This document shows positions 1 to 10,581 of a DNA stretch of 64,000 nt, one piece after another. The stretch is taken from positions 231,413-295,412 of the forward strand of contig MU277678.1 in NCBI GenBank assembly GCA_022385805.1. Direction: 5' to 3'. The notes under the pieces were generated by a model. It ran no database searches. It saw only the letters and a program-made list of their open reading frames with translations, and was not told the origin of the DNA. Position 1 is the stretch's first letter; every line of letters starts with the position of its first letter. The position numbers and the translations under genes were made by a program. The DNA is from Pilatotrama ljubarskyi (Eukaryota > Basidiomycota > Agaricomycetes > Polyporales > Polyporaceae).

Positions 1-92
1 CGTATCTGTATCTCTCGTTCTGACCCCCATACCTGATCCCTGATCTCCGCACAGCTGAACGTGCCACTTATAAGTTCCAAGTTACATCTGCA

Positions 93-2334
93 ATGCCTCG
101 CGATAGTATCAGCGGCGTCACAGCGACGCAGAATGCCCCAAAGTCAATCTCGGACCTCGAGGCATTGCTGAAGGATGACATCAAGGTCAAGGTAGCCGGT
201 GAGTAGAGATGATTCGGACGTCACTCGCTGGCTGATCCTTGTGGAACACAGGCGTCGACGGTGAGCTCGCGCGGAGCCCCTTCGGCAGGAGAGGGTAACT
301 AGTAGCTCATCTATGTCCTAGTTGACGGTGTCCTCAGAGGGAAATACATGGCAAGTCCAAACGACAGTGACCGAGATCGGCGTCCTGATAATTCTCACAG
401 TCAAAGGAGAAGTTTTTGAGCGCGGCTAGCTCGGATGGATTTAACTTCTGCAGCGTCATCTTGTAAGTTCTGCACTTCTTCGACATCCGCCGTTTACTGA
501 TCCGCCTTGTACTACAGTGGTTGGGATATGCACGACACGGTCTACTCGAAGGAGCTCCTCATCTCCAACAGAGCCAATGGCTACCGGGATCTTATTGCAT
601 CCATTGATCTCGCGACATACCGTAGAATCCCTTGGGAGAACAACGTCCCGTTCTTTTTGGTGTCTTTCTTAGATCCGGACACCAAAGAGCCAATCTGTGC
701 CGATCCTCGTGGGGCACTTCGAAAAGTCGCCGCTAAAGCGCAGCTCAAGGGATGGCGCTGTTTGGCGGGATGCGAATATGAGGTTGGTTCGAGTCGCTCA
801 ACGGATGATGGGCGAGACTGACCTCGTATCAGTACTTCCAATTCAAGGGTCTGGCGCTTTGCAGTGACCACTTGACCGCAGTCACTTATGCCGCCTACAG
901 AAACCCCGGAATCTCTTGCGAAGAAGAACTTCAAGGATCTTCAGCCGTTAACGCCCGGAAGTGGGTGACGATCAGATATGCTTTATGTTCAGTTTGTCTG
1001 ATGTCTGCATATCCCAGTGCACGGATACTCCCTCCTGCGGACACAACTGAACACAGAGTACTTCAACGACCTGTTCGACGAAAGTTTGAAGTTCCAAGTA
1101 CCGCTCGAGGGACATCGTACGCGCTCTCCGCTCTGGAGATCACTGCCGTCCTCACACCCTATCCAGACACAGAGACGGGACCTGGTGTATACGAGACGGC
1201 TCTCGCCTATACGGATGCTCCGCGTATGGCTGACAACGCCATCCTCTTCAAGTTCCTAGCCAAGAGCATCGGCATGAAGCATGGCGTTGTGCCGAGCTTC
1301 ATGGCTAAGCCGTGGGGCAATGTGAGTCGTACCTCCCCGCCGGGTTGCTGTTGGCTGACCTCAGTAGCTCCCCGGTTGCAGCGGGTGCGTATGGGTATCG
1401 CTAGGCTCTCCACTTCGCTGATTCACAGAGCTAGCCATATCCACGTCTCCTTACGGGACGCCAATGGCAAGAGTGTGTTCGCTGTTCCGGACGATCAGCT
1501 GAAGTCCGGGCGCCCGGATGCCCAGTACGAGGACACGAAGTTCCTTAGTCAAGAGGGAGAGTGGTTCCTGGCGGGTGTATTGGCCGGCTTACCCGATGGT
1601 GAGAACCTACAAACCTTCTTTGAGCCCAATTCACTTATTTTTTCCGTGTAGTCATGCCCATGGTTCGTACCATTGATGCTTTCAAGAGCCCTTGGTTGAT
1701 TCTGACCAATCTCCACTTTCAATAGCTCGTCCCGACGATCAACGGCTACAAACGTCTGGTCGGCGGTGAAGCTTTCTGGGCCCCCAACGCTGTCACCTAC
1801 GGCTATGACTCTCGGGCAGCCTCTGTTCGCATAATATCTCCGCCGTCCGTTCCCCCTTCATCGACGCGTCTCGAGATCCGGGTCCCCGGGGCTGACATGA
1901 ACCCCTACTTCGCCTTGAGCGCCCTCTTCGCGCTGGGCCTTCGTGGTATCGAGAAGAAGCTGCCGTTACCCGGTCCGCCTGTGAGCCAATTGACGCAAGA
2001 GGACAAGAAGAACGGCAAGGTACGTCCCGTTACCGCGCGGAATGCATATGTCCAGGATTCAGAGCTGATCGATGAATGAAACGTTCAGGTACAGATGCTG
2101 CCGCAGTCGCTCGAGGCCGCCACGGAGCGCATGCTGCGTCCTGATAGCATCGCACGGGAGGAATCCGTGTTCGGGAACGACTTCGTCGACCACTTCGGCG
2201 GTACCCGACAGCACGAGGTGCGCCTGTGGAACGAGGCGGTGACGAACTGGGAAGGCGAGCAGACTTTCCCCTGTCTTTTCCCGGGTGCCATCCTCATACT
2301 TTTCACAGTGGAGAGATATCTTGAACTCGCTTGA
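93..2334 (+). CDS. Glutamine synthetase-type enzyme (FluG/GS-I-like C-terminal domain)
   Basis: The spliced protein is a complete glutamine synthetase fold of the glnA/FluG type. It shows an N-terminal beta-grasp segment (WDMHDTVYSKELL), a catalytic core with GCEYEYFQ, TETGPGVYE, FMAKPWGN and SGHIHVSLRD (the His and Glu/Asp metal-site motifs of the family), then the NGYKRLVGGEAFWAPN and RLEIRVPGADMNPY blocks that bind glutamate and ATP. Start ATG at 93 follows an AT-poor leader; the gene has about ten short introns and ends ERYLELA-stop. Aspergillus FluG carries an extra N-terminal amidohydrolase half; here nothing of that kind precedes the GS part. By family it should join glutamate and ammonia (or a gamma-glutamylated amine) using ATP; the substrate is not fixed by sequence, and it is distinct from the short eukaryotic GS-II used for bulk ammonia assimilation. 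Confidence 0.85.
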
Positions 2335-2571
2335 GAGCATTCATCGAACAGTGGATGTGTGTACGATATGGCCATACCAGCATAGTGCGATCTTGCGAAG
2401 AGATCACCGCAATCCATACAATCTTGAATCGTTTGCTCAGATGAGACAGGAATGAGTGTGGTTATCCAAAAAATCCATCCAGTCCCACTAGCGGTAGCGT
2501 ACACGACATCAGAAAACCAGAGCAACAGGGTATACTGTATGCGGGTCTGCTAGCACCCGCGGAGCTCGCTC

Positions 2572-3636
2572 CTACGCCGTAGCACCAGCAGCTCCTGGAC
2601 CCGACGCCTCAGCCATTCCCGAGTTAGGCGGAGCGGACTCCTCCGCCGTAGCGTGCATATCTGCAGCCGTAGATGGAGCAGCTTCTCCTGACGTCGGCTG
2701 CGCCTCTGCCTTGCCTCGGTTGGCATGCAGCCACTCGAGGAAGTGGGTGACGTCCTACCGGAATGCAATGAGCAACGATATGCATGCTACAAATAGAGAC
2801 AGACACTCACGCGAGAGATGGTACTAGCCATGGACGACTCGGCGACGAACTGGGGGATCTTGCCGCCGGGCGTACTGGAGGTCGCCATGCGCCATTCGAC
2901 CTTGCCATTCTCGAGCTCCTGGATTCGCTCGACGCTCGCGTACCGACCCTTGACGCCTTTCTCCTCCATCTTCGCCAAGTCTGCATTGTCAGAGAGGTCT
3001 ACTGGCAAGGAGACAATGATGCTGCCGTAGCTTGTATCAGCCGTAAGCACTCGAGAATGTAGCAGACAAAAGTACCCGGTCCTGGGTGACTCCGTGCTAA
3101 GCCAGGTCGTCTGGACGACCGTGAACACCCGTGGAGAGACGGGCGGCGGAAAATGGTAGAACAGTGACCATACAGACTGGGTAGGAGAGATGCGCTTGAT
3201 CAGGGTCACTTTCTTGATCTCCGGCATGTACCTGGGGAAATTCGCGTAAGAGACAACCTCACATGCGCTGCCTAATCACAGGGGACTTACTGCATCTCGT
3301 TCTCTGCTTTGTTCTCACCAAGCTTGCTCCAGAACTCATCGAAGGTCGCGTCTTCCTTGGGATGCTCGCTTACACGGGCGTACCAGCCAGCACCATCCTT
3401 GGGACCCTTGGCGCGAGAGTATGTCTTGACCTTGTTGTGCTGGTATGACTTGCCCTGCTTCCAGGAAGATGTGCCCTCTAGGAGCTCCTTTCCAGCTTTG
3501 ATTATCTCGTCTTCGGACGGGATCTCTGTTGTCGCCGTGTCTCGGTTACACGGGCTACGACCGTCATTCAACAAAGCAGAGACGTACCCGAACTCTTTAC
3601 CGGAGTTATTGACAAGTGCAGAGTCGACTCAGACAT
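2572..3636 (-). CDS. DUF3074 domain protein (START-like lipid-binding fold family)
   Basis: Minus-strand gene starting MSESTLHLSITPVKSSG at 3636. The first intron begins with GTACGT and rejoins at the EIPSEDEIIKAGKELLEG segment. Typical DUF3074 signatures follow: SWKQGKSY, VKTYSRAKGPKDGAGWYARVS and FDEFWSKLG, then a beta-rich core with IKRISPTQSVWSLFYHFPPP and GKVEWRMATSSTPGG. A small last exon (DVTHFLEWLHANR) leads into an Ala/Pro/Ser-rich tail ending GATA-stop. DUF3074 proteins are conserved across fungi and are placed in the START-like helix-grip superfamily, so a hydrophobic ligand is plausible, but no activity is established. It is divergent from the F-box gene at 4359, separated by about 720 bp. 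Confidence 0.75.
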
Positions 3637-4358
3637 GACTGGCGAGATGCGTTATGATGGTCTTGGTGTCTGTGAGAAAGCCTGCTGGCTTGCGAAGTTG
3701 CGGCGGATATGAGGGATACGCGAGCAAGAAGCGCATCCCGGTAACAAGCTCCGTATCTTGTGGACCCGGTCGAGGTGCATGCTATTCTTGGGCTGTCATT
3801 TCGACCAGTATCTGTCAGTGTCATCGTTGTCTTTTAAATCTTGCGAAAGGTCTCTGAGACTAGTACTGGGCAATTGAGACCTGGACATATCCTCGAGCTG
3901 GCTGGATCAGCGGAGGGCGGCCATGACAATCGGGCGGATCGGAGGCGGGATCGATGACACTTTCAGCTTGCTCTCCGACCGCCATCATCAGAGTCTGCAT
4001 TCTGCCTGCTCTCGTTTGTCTCGGATACACGCTGGCACTCATGGACATGTTTGGCTCCTCTGCTGGACCCTATTATCCAGCCTGGGAATGGTCACGACGA
4101 ACGCCAGTGGACATCACAACGTGCAGCATTGAGCAGCATCTCTCCGAGCGGGTTGACGTATCAGAAGCAGCGAGGAAGTCGTCCCGAGAGGACGTATGAA
4201 GCATTGCCGTGAGCGTCGTTTCCCTCTCTGTGCACGCTCGCACAGCTTTGTGGTCGTATGATATTAGGGTGCCCTTAGCTGCAGGGGCCAGAACCTCAGC
4301 ACACGGCGTCAAACCTTTGAGGTTCGGTTTGCCGTCTCCCATACCGCACTAGCTGGCT
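3637..4358. other. Gene-free interval between divergent genes
   Basis: This spacer separates the start of the DUF3074 gene (-) from the F-box gene (+). Open stretches here are short and show no family signature. It must hold both promoters; I see no clear TATA box. Confidence 0.5.
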
Positions 4359-6240
4359 ATGTCGACTGCCACAGTCCTCCCGGTGCTAGACGGAGTCGGC
4401 GGGTCGCAGGCGGCGGAGAAGCCCAGCTTGACTCTTGCGCACCTGTTGCACCCAGAGCAATGGGATCTGCCCGAGTGGAACGGACCGCAGTGAGTGCAAT
4501 CGTACTATATGGCGTTGCCCAGTCCCTCTGACCGACATCTGGAATTGTACTATTTCAGTTCCAACGACCCTGAGTGCGTTGCCCAGAAGGTGAGCTGTAC
4601 TGATGCAGAGCTCGGGCGAAAGTTCTGACACGGAAGCGCGATAGCTGGACGTCCTAGACCACTCCGTTGCATTGCTCAAGCGGTACCGCAACAGCTTGCG
4701 CCCAATACATAGGCTGACACCGGACATACTGGCCCTTGTCTTCCTCGAGCTCATCGAAGACCACGACCACCCGCTCAGTTCCCAATACGGCGCTATCTCA
4801 TGGACTTACATCGCGCACGTCTGCCACCGCTGGCGGGCGATAGCCCTAGGATGTGCGGCGCTTTGGACCCAACTCAGCACGCGGTACCCCGAAGCCGCGA
4901 TCACCTGTCTGGAGCGCTCTGCGGACGCACCACTCTCCTTCGTGATCCATTCACGGGCTACAGTCGGTAGTTCCAAAGAACTTATTGATCGTGTGCGACC
5001 CCACATGAACCGTATGCGCCACCTCTACGTGCCATGGACGCATATGCGCGATGCGGACGGGAACATATCCGAACTGCTCTCTTCACTCCTCGATGCCCCT
5101 GCAACTCAGCTGGAAACGTTCTACGTGTACCGCGTTCGGGCGGACGGCACCTGCTTCGCGCTACCGACGCTTTTTGCGGGAGACACACCTCGTCTCCGCG
5201 TTCTGAAGCTGTCTTACTGCTACCCCCAGATGGGCTCCGTTTATTTGGGCAACTTGAGGGAGCTGTATATCCGCGGCAGGAAGCGCGACCTGATCTCCAT
5301 GGAGCTCTCTCGCCTCCTCGCAATACTGGAGGCGTGTCCCGCTCTAGAAATTCTCGTCACTGTCAAGGCGCGCTTCGTAATTACGCAACCCCCGGAGCAG
5401 GCAGGCGAGCCTCTCCGTCAAGTCAGGTTGGATAAATTGCGGCGGCTTGACATTGCACGCTGCTCCGCATCTGTCGTATCCACCTTGCTCGGCCACCTCA
5501 TCGTCCCAAACTGCCAGTTAGCTACGAGTGTTTGGCTGGAGCGCGGGATCGACTTCCGCTTCCTTTTTGGGGTCCCGGACAATCTATGCGCAGAGCACCC
5601 GCTGCGCGACATACGGAAGCTGCAGGTCGCCTACTGCAGCTCAGCCTCTAGCGTCACCCTCGACGGCACGACGAGCGTTCACCCATTCCAAATAAGAGCG
5701 ACGATCGAGCAGGGCAGCGACGTAGGGGACATGCCGACCATGTCGGGCCCCCTGTTGCTGTCCATCGCGAAGACACTGGACCTGGAGCTGCTGGAGGAGT
5801 TCACTATCGCAGAGACCTCCTTTTACCACCCTCACGTTGGATTTTCGAAGGACCTCTGGGCGCAAGTCCTCGCGCGCATGCCGCTTCTGCGCACCCTCCA
5901 CATCCGCCTGCAGAACATCACGGACAGCGGATTCTGCAGGGTCATCCTGTCCGCACTGTCGGCGGCGGACGAGGTCACGGGAAAACTGCTGTGTCCGCAC
6001 TTGGAGACGGTGACGCTCATCGAGGACAGGACGTGGTCCTCGCTGCAGTGGTACAAGTTCGCTAAAGCGCGAAAGGCGCGCGGGCACCCACTCCGCCGTC
6101 TGTCGCTGTGCCTGCCTCACTACGAGAACGTGGAGGACATGGCGGAGACGGACCTGGCTGAGCTCCGCGAGGTCGTGGACAGAGTCGACCTTGACCCTCC
6201 GGAGACCCTCAACGTCGAGTTCCCGGTCGCGGTCTGGTGA
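4359..6240 (+). CDS. F-box protein with LRR-like C-terminal region
   Basis: Starts MSTATVLPVLDGVGG at 4359; two small introns split the N-terminus (about 4490-4560 and 4590-4645) before one long exon of over 500 codons. The F-box is at LTPDILALVFLELIEDHD followed by WTYIAHVCHRWRAIALG, the usual agaricomycete F-box pattern. The rest contains irregular leucine-rich blocks (LRVLKLSYCYPQMGSVYLG, LEILVTVKARF, LRTLHIRLQNITDSGF), as in the large basidiomycete F-box/LRR-like family. The role is presumably substrate recruitment to an SCF ubiquitin ligase; the target is unknown. SKP1, its expected partner, lies 1.1 kb downstream; such families are large in these fungi, so the proximity may be chance. 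Confidence 0.85.
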
Positions 6241-6493
6241 ATGTGGGAGCGGCTCTATCTCGGAATCGCCGTAGTTTGTATACTAGTTACTCGCTGTCGG
6301 TCATGCTTTCCAGTTCTGTTGATCTTCGTCATCTCTGCGAACGTGCTGTCTCCTCCAAGTGCGATTACGACAGTAGTTACAATGTAGAAGAAGTTGTGTA
6401 CGTTACACATTTTGCAATCGGACCCGATGATGCAGGGGTGAACAGCAGCGAAGCGTGAGATAGCATGAAACGACCGAAGGTAGGACATGGCCG

Positions 6494-7117
6494 TCATGAT
6501 GATACCGTCGCCTCTGCAGCAGGCTCCCTCTTGAACGCGTTGAGGTCCACAAGGCCGAAGAATCGACTGCGGCCAAGACTTGTCTCGTCCCGGGGAAGCT
6601 TCTCACCCTTGTTCAGGACAATACCGACGTACTTGCGGTCCTTGCGAGAGCCGGGAATCTTGTAGAACCGCACGTATCCCGGAACCGCGGCATACAGAGT
6701 GTGGTCGCGGCCCATCCTGACCTAGAATGCCAGAGATTAGAAGAGGAGGATGTGATCGACTTGGCCAGGGCGTACGTGTTGACCAGGGTGGAAAACGGTT
6801 CCGCGCTGGCGGACGAGGATGTTGCCGGGGATCACATATTCGTCTAGTATCAAAGTTCACTGGCGTGCACTGCACACAGAAGGACGAGGCACACACCAGA
6901 AAACTTCTTCACACCCAACCGCTTTCCTGGTGAACCTCCATGGTTGGACACCGTTCCTCCTGCACGTTTCGTGGCCGTGCGGACCGAGCCCAGACCTATG
7001 AGGATACAAGTACTGTGAGTGGCTGTTCTATAGAACAAAACACGAGGAGCACATACCGGCTGGCCTGAAAGGGTTTCTGAGGACTTCTGCACACCGCCAA
7101 AGGCCCTGTAGTGACAT
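6494..7117 (-). CDS. mrpl27: Mitochondrial large ribosomal subunit protein bL27m
   Basis: Four exons on the minus strand. Splicing gives MSLQGLWRCAEVLRN as a basic, amphipathic presequence, then SVRTATKRAGGTVSNHGGS and PGKRLGVKKF, the hallmark bL27 N-terminus that reaches the peptidyl-transferase centre, followed by YVIPGNILVRQRGT, FHPGQH, VRMGRDHTLYAAVPGYV and a fungal extension ending EATVSS. Length is about 150 residues, slightly longer than bacterial L27 as usual for the fungal protein. The start at 7117 is chosen because only this frame survives removal of the first, 61-nt intron (GTATGT...CATAG). The gene is divergent from SKP1. Confidence 0.9.
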
Positions 7118-7319
7118 GCTGTGTATTGTCCGGCCAGGGAGAACAAGGAGGACGGCTGGCGAGCGAAGAGAGCACAAGCCCGCGGCCCTGCCACTGGGAC
7201 AAAGCGCCTGCTTATCTAAGCCAAAGTCAAGGGATACTTGGACTCGACTCGCTACCGCCGTCCCTTCATCAAACCACCATCGCCCGTCCCCCATCCCCTC
7301 CTACCACATCTCCTGCACC
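7118..7319. promoter_or_regulatory. Shared bidirectional promoter bL27m / SKP1
   Basis: Only 202 bp separate the start codons of bL27m (-) and SKP1 (+), so both promoters and both 5' leaders must fit here. The SKP1 side ends in a pyrimidine-rich leader (CCCGTCCCCCATCCCCTCC) directly before CACCATGG, a strong Kozak-like start. No TATA box is evident, consistent with housekeeping genes. Confidence 0.6.
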
Positions 7320-8090
7320 ATGGTTCTCCTCGTCACCTCCGATAACGAGCAGTTTGTCGTCGACAAGGAGGTCGCCGAGCGCAGCGTCCTCATCAAGAAC
7401 ATGCTCGAGGGTACGTCGTGCTCGCCGCTTCGCCGCCCCGTGGCGTGCGACTGACTTTGGCTTTCTCCGCAGACGTTGGCGAGAGTGACCAGCCCATTCC
7501 TCTCCCGAACGTGTCCTCGGCTGTCCTGAAGAAGGTACGTTGTGAACCGAGTGAGTCTTGCGACGATGCTGACCGACGCCACAAGGTGCTCGAGTACTGT
7601 GAGCACCACCGGGGAGAGCCCCTCCCTGCGGCGGACGCAGAACAGAGCCAAGATGAGACCCGCAAGCGGACGACGGATATCAGCGAGTGGGACCAGAAGT
7701 TCATCACCGTCGACCAGGAGATGCTCTTTGAGATCATCCTAGCGGCGAACTACCTCGACATCAAGCCCCTTCTGTGAGTATTGCTCTGGCAGGAGATATA
7801 CGTTCGCAGTTGTTCACGCGCTTGCTATAGCGACGTCGGCTGCAAGACCGTCGCGAACATGATCAAGGGCAAGACCCCTGAAGAGATCCGCAAGTTGTTC
7901 AACATCGTCAACGACTTCACGCCCGAGGAGGAGGTACGTGTCGTCTTTGTCAGTTCCGCCTCGTTGTCTGACACGTTCTCCGCGTACAGGCTCAGATCAA
8001 GAAGGAAAACGTAATTCGCCCCGCAACCTCGCTTTTCTCACACGAGACTAACTGTTTGCTGCTTCATAGGAATGGGCGGAGGACCGCTAG
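7320..8090 (+). CDS. skp1: SKP1, SCF ubiquitin ligase adaptor
   Basis: Five or six exons encode about 158 residues. The N-terminal BTB/POZ-like fold begins [20 protein letters not shown], continues [19 protein letters not shown] and [14 protein letters not shown]. The C-terminal F-box-binding helices are [38 protein letters not shown] and [19 protein letters not shown], ending NEWAEDR-stop, where most SKP1 proteins end EENKWCEER or similar. Splice sites are canonical and the last exon is tiny. SKP1 bridges cullin-1 to F-box proteins; two F-box genes occur in this window (4359-6240 and 58958-60133). Confidence 0.95.
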
Positions 8091-8699
8091 ATGTTCTCGG
8101 GATTCGGAAGCGTTTCACGTCGTTTATCGTTGCACTGTGTATATGTTTTTGACCACCCCTTATGTATTCATACCGCATGAGAAAAGCCCTGCAAAGCAGC
8201 TGACGACCCGCCCTTCTCCGTGTCTGAGCTGGATTTCAATAACTAAGATGTCGCGATTCGACTTCATATGTCGAGCTGCGGCGACGTTGCCTCGATCACG
8301 CAGCTGCGCGCGTCACCCCAGTGTCTAGACTCGCAAGCCAGTCGGTCTAGCAAGTCCCACGCGAGCGATCGGCGGAGTTTCAAGTGGGGGAAGGGACTTG
8401 CTATACCTCACAGGAGTCCTCGACTGAGTTTAAATGCCCTCACACAGGAGTCCTCGACTGAGTTTAAATTACGTCAGCACCGAACAGGCTGGGAACGAGC
8501 CTACCCAGTGTCACTCGTTTTGCGCGGCGTAACGGCTGTCTGTGATTCAGTGTGACATACTGTGACCAGGCGCGACGCCGTATCACGTGCGGCGTCACAG
8601 CGTGGACGGTGGCGGATTCGGCTCTCAGCTTTCCTCTGAGTCTTAGCACTCGTTCTCCATCTGCAGCTTGGTTTTCTCTCTTGCTCCGCTACTACCACC
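8091..8699. other. Gene-free interval SKP1 to capping enzyme
   Basis: No coding signature is seen on either strand. It contains a two-copy direct repeat at 8409-8469 and the promoter of the capping enzyme gene, whose leader just before the ATG is CT-rich (TCTCTCTTGCTCCGCTAC). Confidence 0.5.
8409..8469. repeat. Two-copy tandem repeat, 27-bp unit, 34-bp period
   Basis: The unit CACAGGAGTCCTCGACTGAG followed by TTTAAAT occurs at 8409-8435 and again at 8443-8469, identical in both copies and separated by 7 bp. It contains TTTAAA and lies about 230 bp upstream of the capping-enzyme ATG. Confidence 0.8.
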
Positions 8700-10581
8700 A
8701 TGCCTCGAATACCAGACCTGCCGGGAGTGCCCGTTCCGCCAAAATCACCACAGGAGCAGTGGCTCAGACGACAGGTAGCCTATCTTTGCCGCCTCGAGAA
8801 TGAACGGTATGTGGCGCAGGCTCCATGAACCCCAGTGTGCCTCAGTAAACCAACGCCATCGTTTAGTTTTCCAGGAAGTCAGCCTGTGAGCTTTGCCGCG
8901 AAGGATTTGGAGAAGCTGGAAGAGCACGAGTACGTGCCGCCACAGCATGTCTTGACTGCCCGGTAGTGGACTCAGCGCGTATGTCCCGCAGTTACTGGGT
9001 CGCCGAGAAGTCAGACGGCGTCCGCGTCCTGCTCTTCGTGAATACAGACCACAACACCGGAGACCAAGCGGTCTACATCGTGAGTGTCAATCGGAGGTCC
9101 ACATGGTGTGGCGCACTCACATTCGGGTATGGCTCCAGATTGACCGTCACAATACGTACCGCGAGATTACTGGGCTCTACTTCCCAAACCACGAAGACCC
9201 AAGACGGCCGATGCTCAGTTCCATAATTGACGGGGAGCTCGTGATCGACGTTGACCCTCGTACCAAGCAAGTTTGTGAATTCACCCCGAATGTCCCGATT
9301 CCCCCGCTCATGCTGTTACTGCAGGAAACCCTGCGGTACTTGGCGTTCGACTGTCTGGTCGTCAACGGCCAGAACGTTATGGATCGACCGCTTGACAAGC
9401 GATACGGGGTATGTACTCTTGCAAGACCCGCACCGCTTCGATGCTGTATTGCTCACGTTCGCCATCTATACAGCGACTGAAGGAATGGATGTCCAAGCCC
9501 TACCAGAAGATGCTGGACGACCATCCGCACGTGGCGGCATCACAACCGTTTGAGTGCGTGCGGACGACTTCATAGCAGAAGGCAGTTCTAATTACTCTCA
9601 CGCAGCTTCAAGGTCAAAGAAGTCAAGTTCTCATACCATGTAGACGACGTCTTCAACATCGACATCCCGCGCCTGCAACACGGCAACGATGGGCTCATCT
9701 ATACCTGCGTCAGCACGCCATATACCCCTGGTACGGACCAGAATATGTATGTTCTCTTGTTCTGCGACCCGTTCTCCGGTACTAAGGCGCCGCTCTCAGC
9801 TTGAAATGGAAGCCTCCTTCAGAGAACTCGATCGACTTCAAGCTTGTCTTGCGGTTTCCGCCCACACCAGGAAAGCCCATGGTGCCCGATTTTCAAGTGA
9901 AGCCCATCTTTGAGCTGCACGTCTGGTGCGGCGACGATCGAGGCAAGCCGCGTTACGAGCTGTACGACGTCATGCGCGTCGAGGATGACGAGTGGGAAAA
10001 GTAAGCGGCTGCGTCAAGGCGTTTTCGCGCTTTCGCACCTACTGACGGAGTCGTTCACAGAATGAAGCTGTCGAACGAGCAGCTCGACGACCGCATCGTC
10101 GAGGTGCACTGGGACACGGCGAACGAGTGCTGGCGCATGATGCGCTTCCGCGACGACAAGCCGCACGGGAACCACAAGTCCGTCGTCGACAACATCATCA
10201 AGAGCATCGCGGACGGCATCGAGAAAGACGCTGTGCGTGCCCCCTTTTCTCTCCCCTTCCCCCTTCTTGTCAAATTCGTGCTGACACAAATGAACTCGCA
10301 CACAGCTTCTCGCCCGCTCAGCGACGATTCGGAACAACTGGAAGGCGCGACACGGCCAACCGCCCGGCGCACCCCCACCACCGCCCGCACAGAAACCGCC
10401 GCACGGCCTCCTCGCCAAGCCCGCCCAGGCGCTCCCCCCTCCCCTAGCCGCGCACGCCACCCTTTCCAAACCTCCGCAGCTGGCAGCGGTCCCGCCCGTC
10501 GAGGCGCGGTATGGCCCGCTCGCGCCGTCGCGCTGGAGCAAGGTCACCGGGCCGGAGATGGTCGCGGGCATGTACAGGTGA
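8700..10581 (+). CDS. ceg1: mRNA capping enzyme, guanylyltransferase subunit
   Basis: Begins MPRIPDLPGVPVPPKSPQEQ at 8700. After two small introns the nucleotidyltransferase motif I reads YWVAEKSDGVRVLLF; the lysine of K-S-D-G is the GMP-accepting residue (yeast and human have K-T-D-G). Further motifs: IDGELVID (motif III), LRYLAFDCLVVNGQ (IIIa), NDGLIYTCVSTPY (IV), ILKWKPPSENSIDFKL (V), and an OB-fold C-terminal part with DRIVEVHWD and WRMMRFRDDKPHGNH. The last exon (LLARSATIRNNWKAR...) adds a Pro/Ala-rich tail ending EMVAGMYR-stop. Like other fungal enzymes it lacks a triphosphatase domain. It transfers GMP to nascent RNA polymerase II transcripts in the nucleus. Confidence 0.93.
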
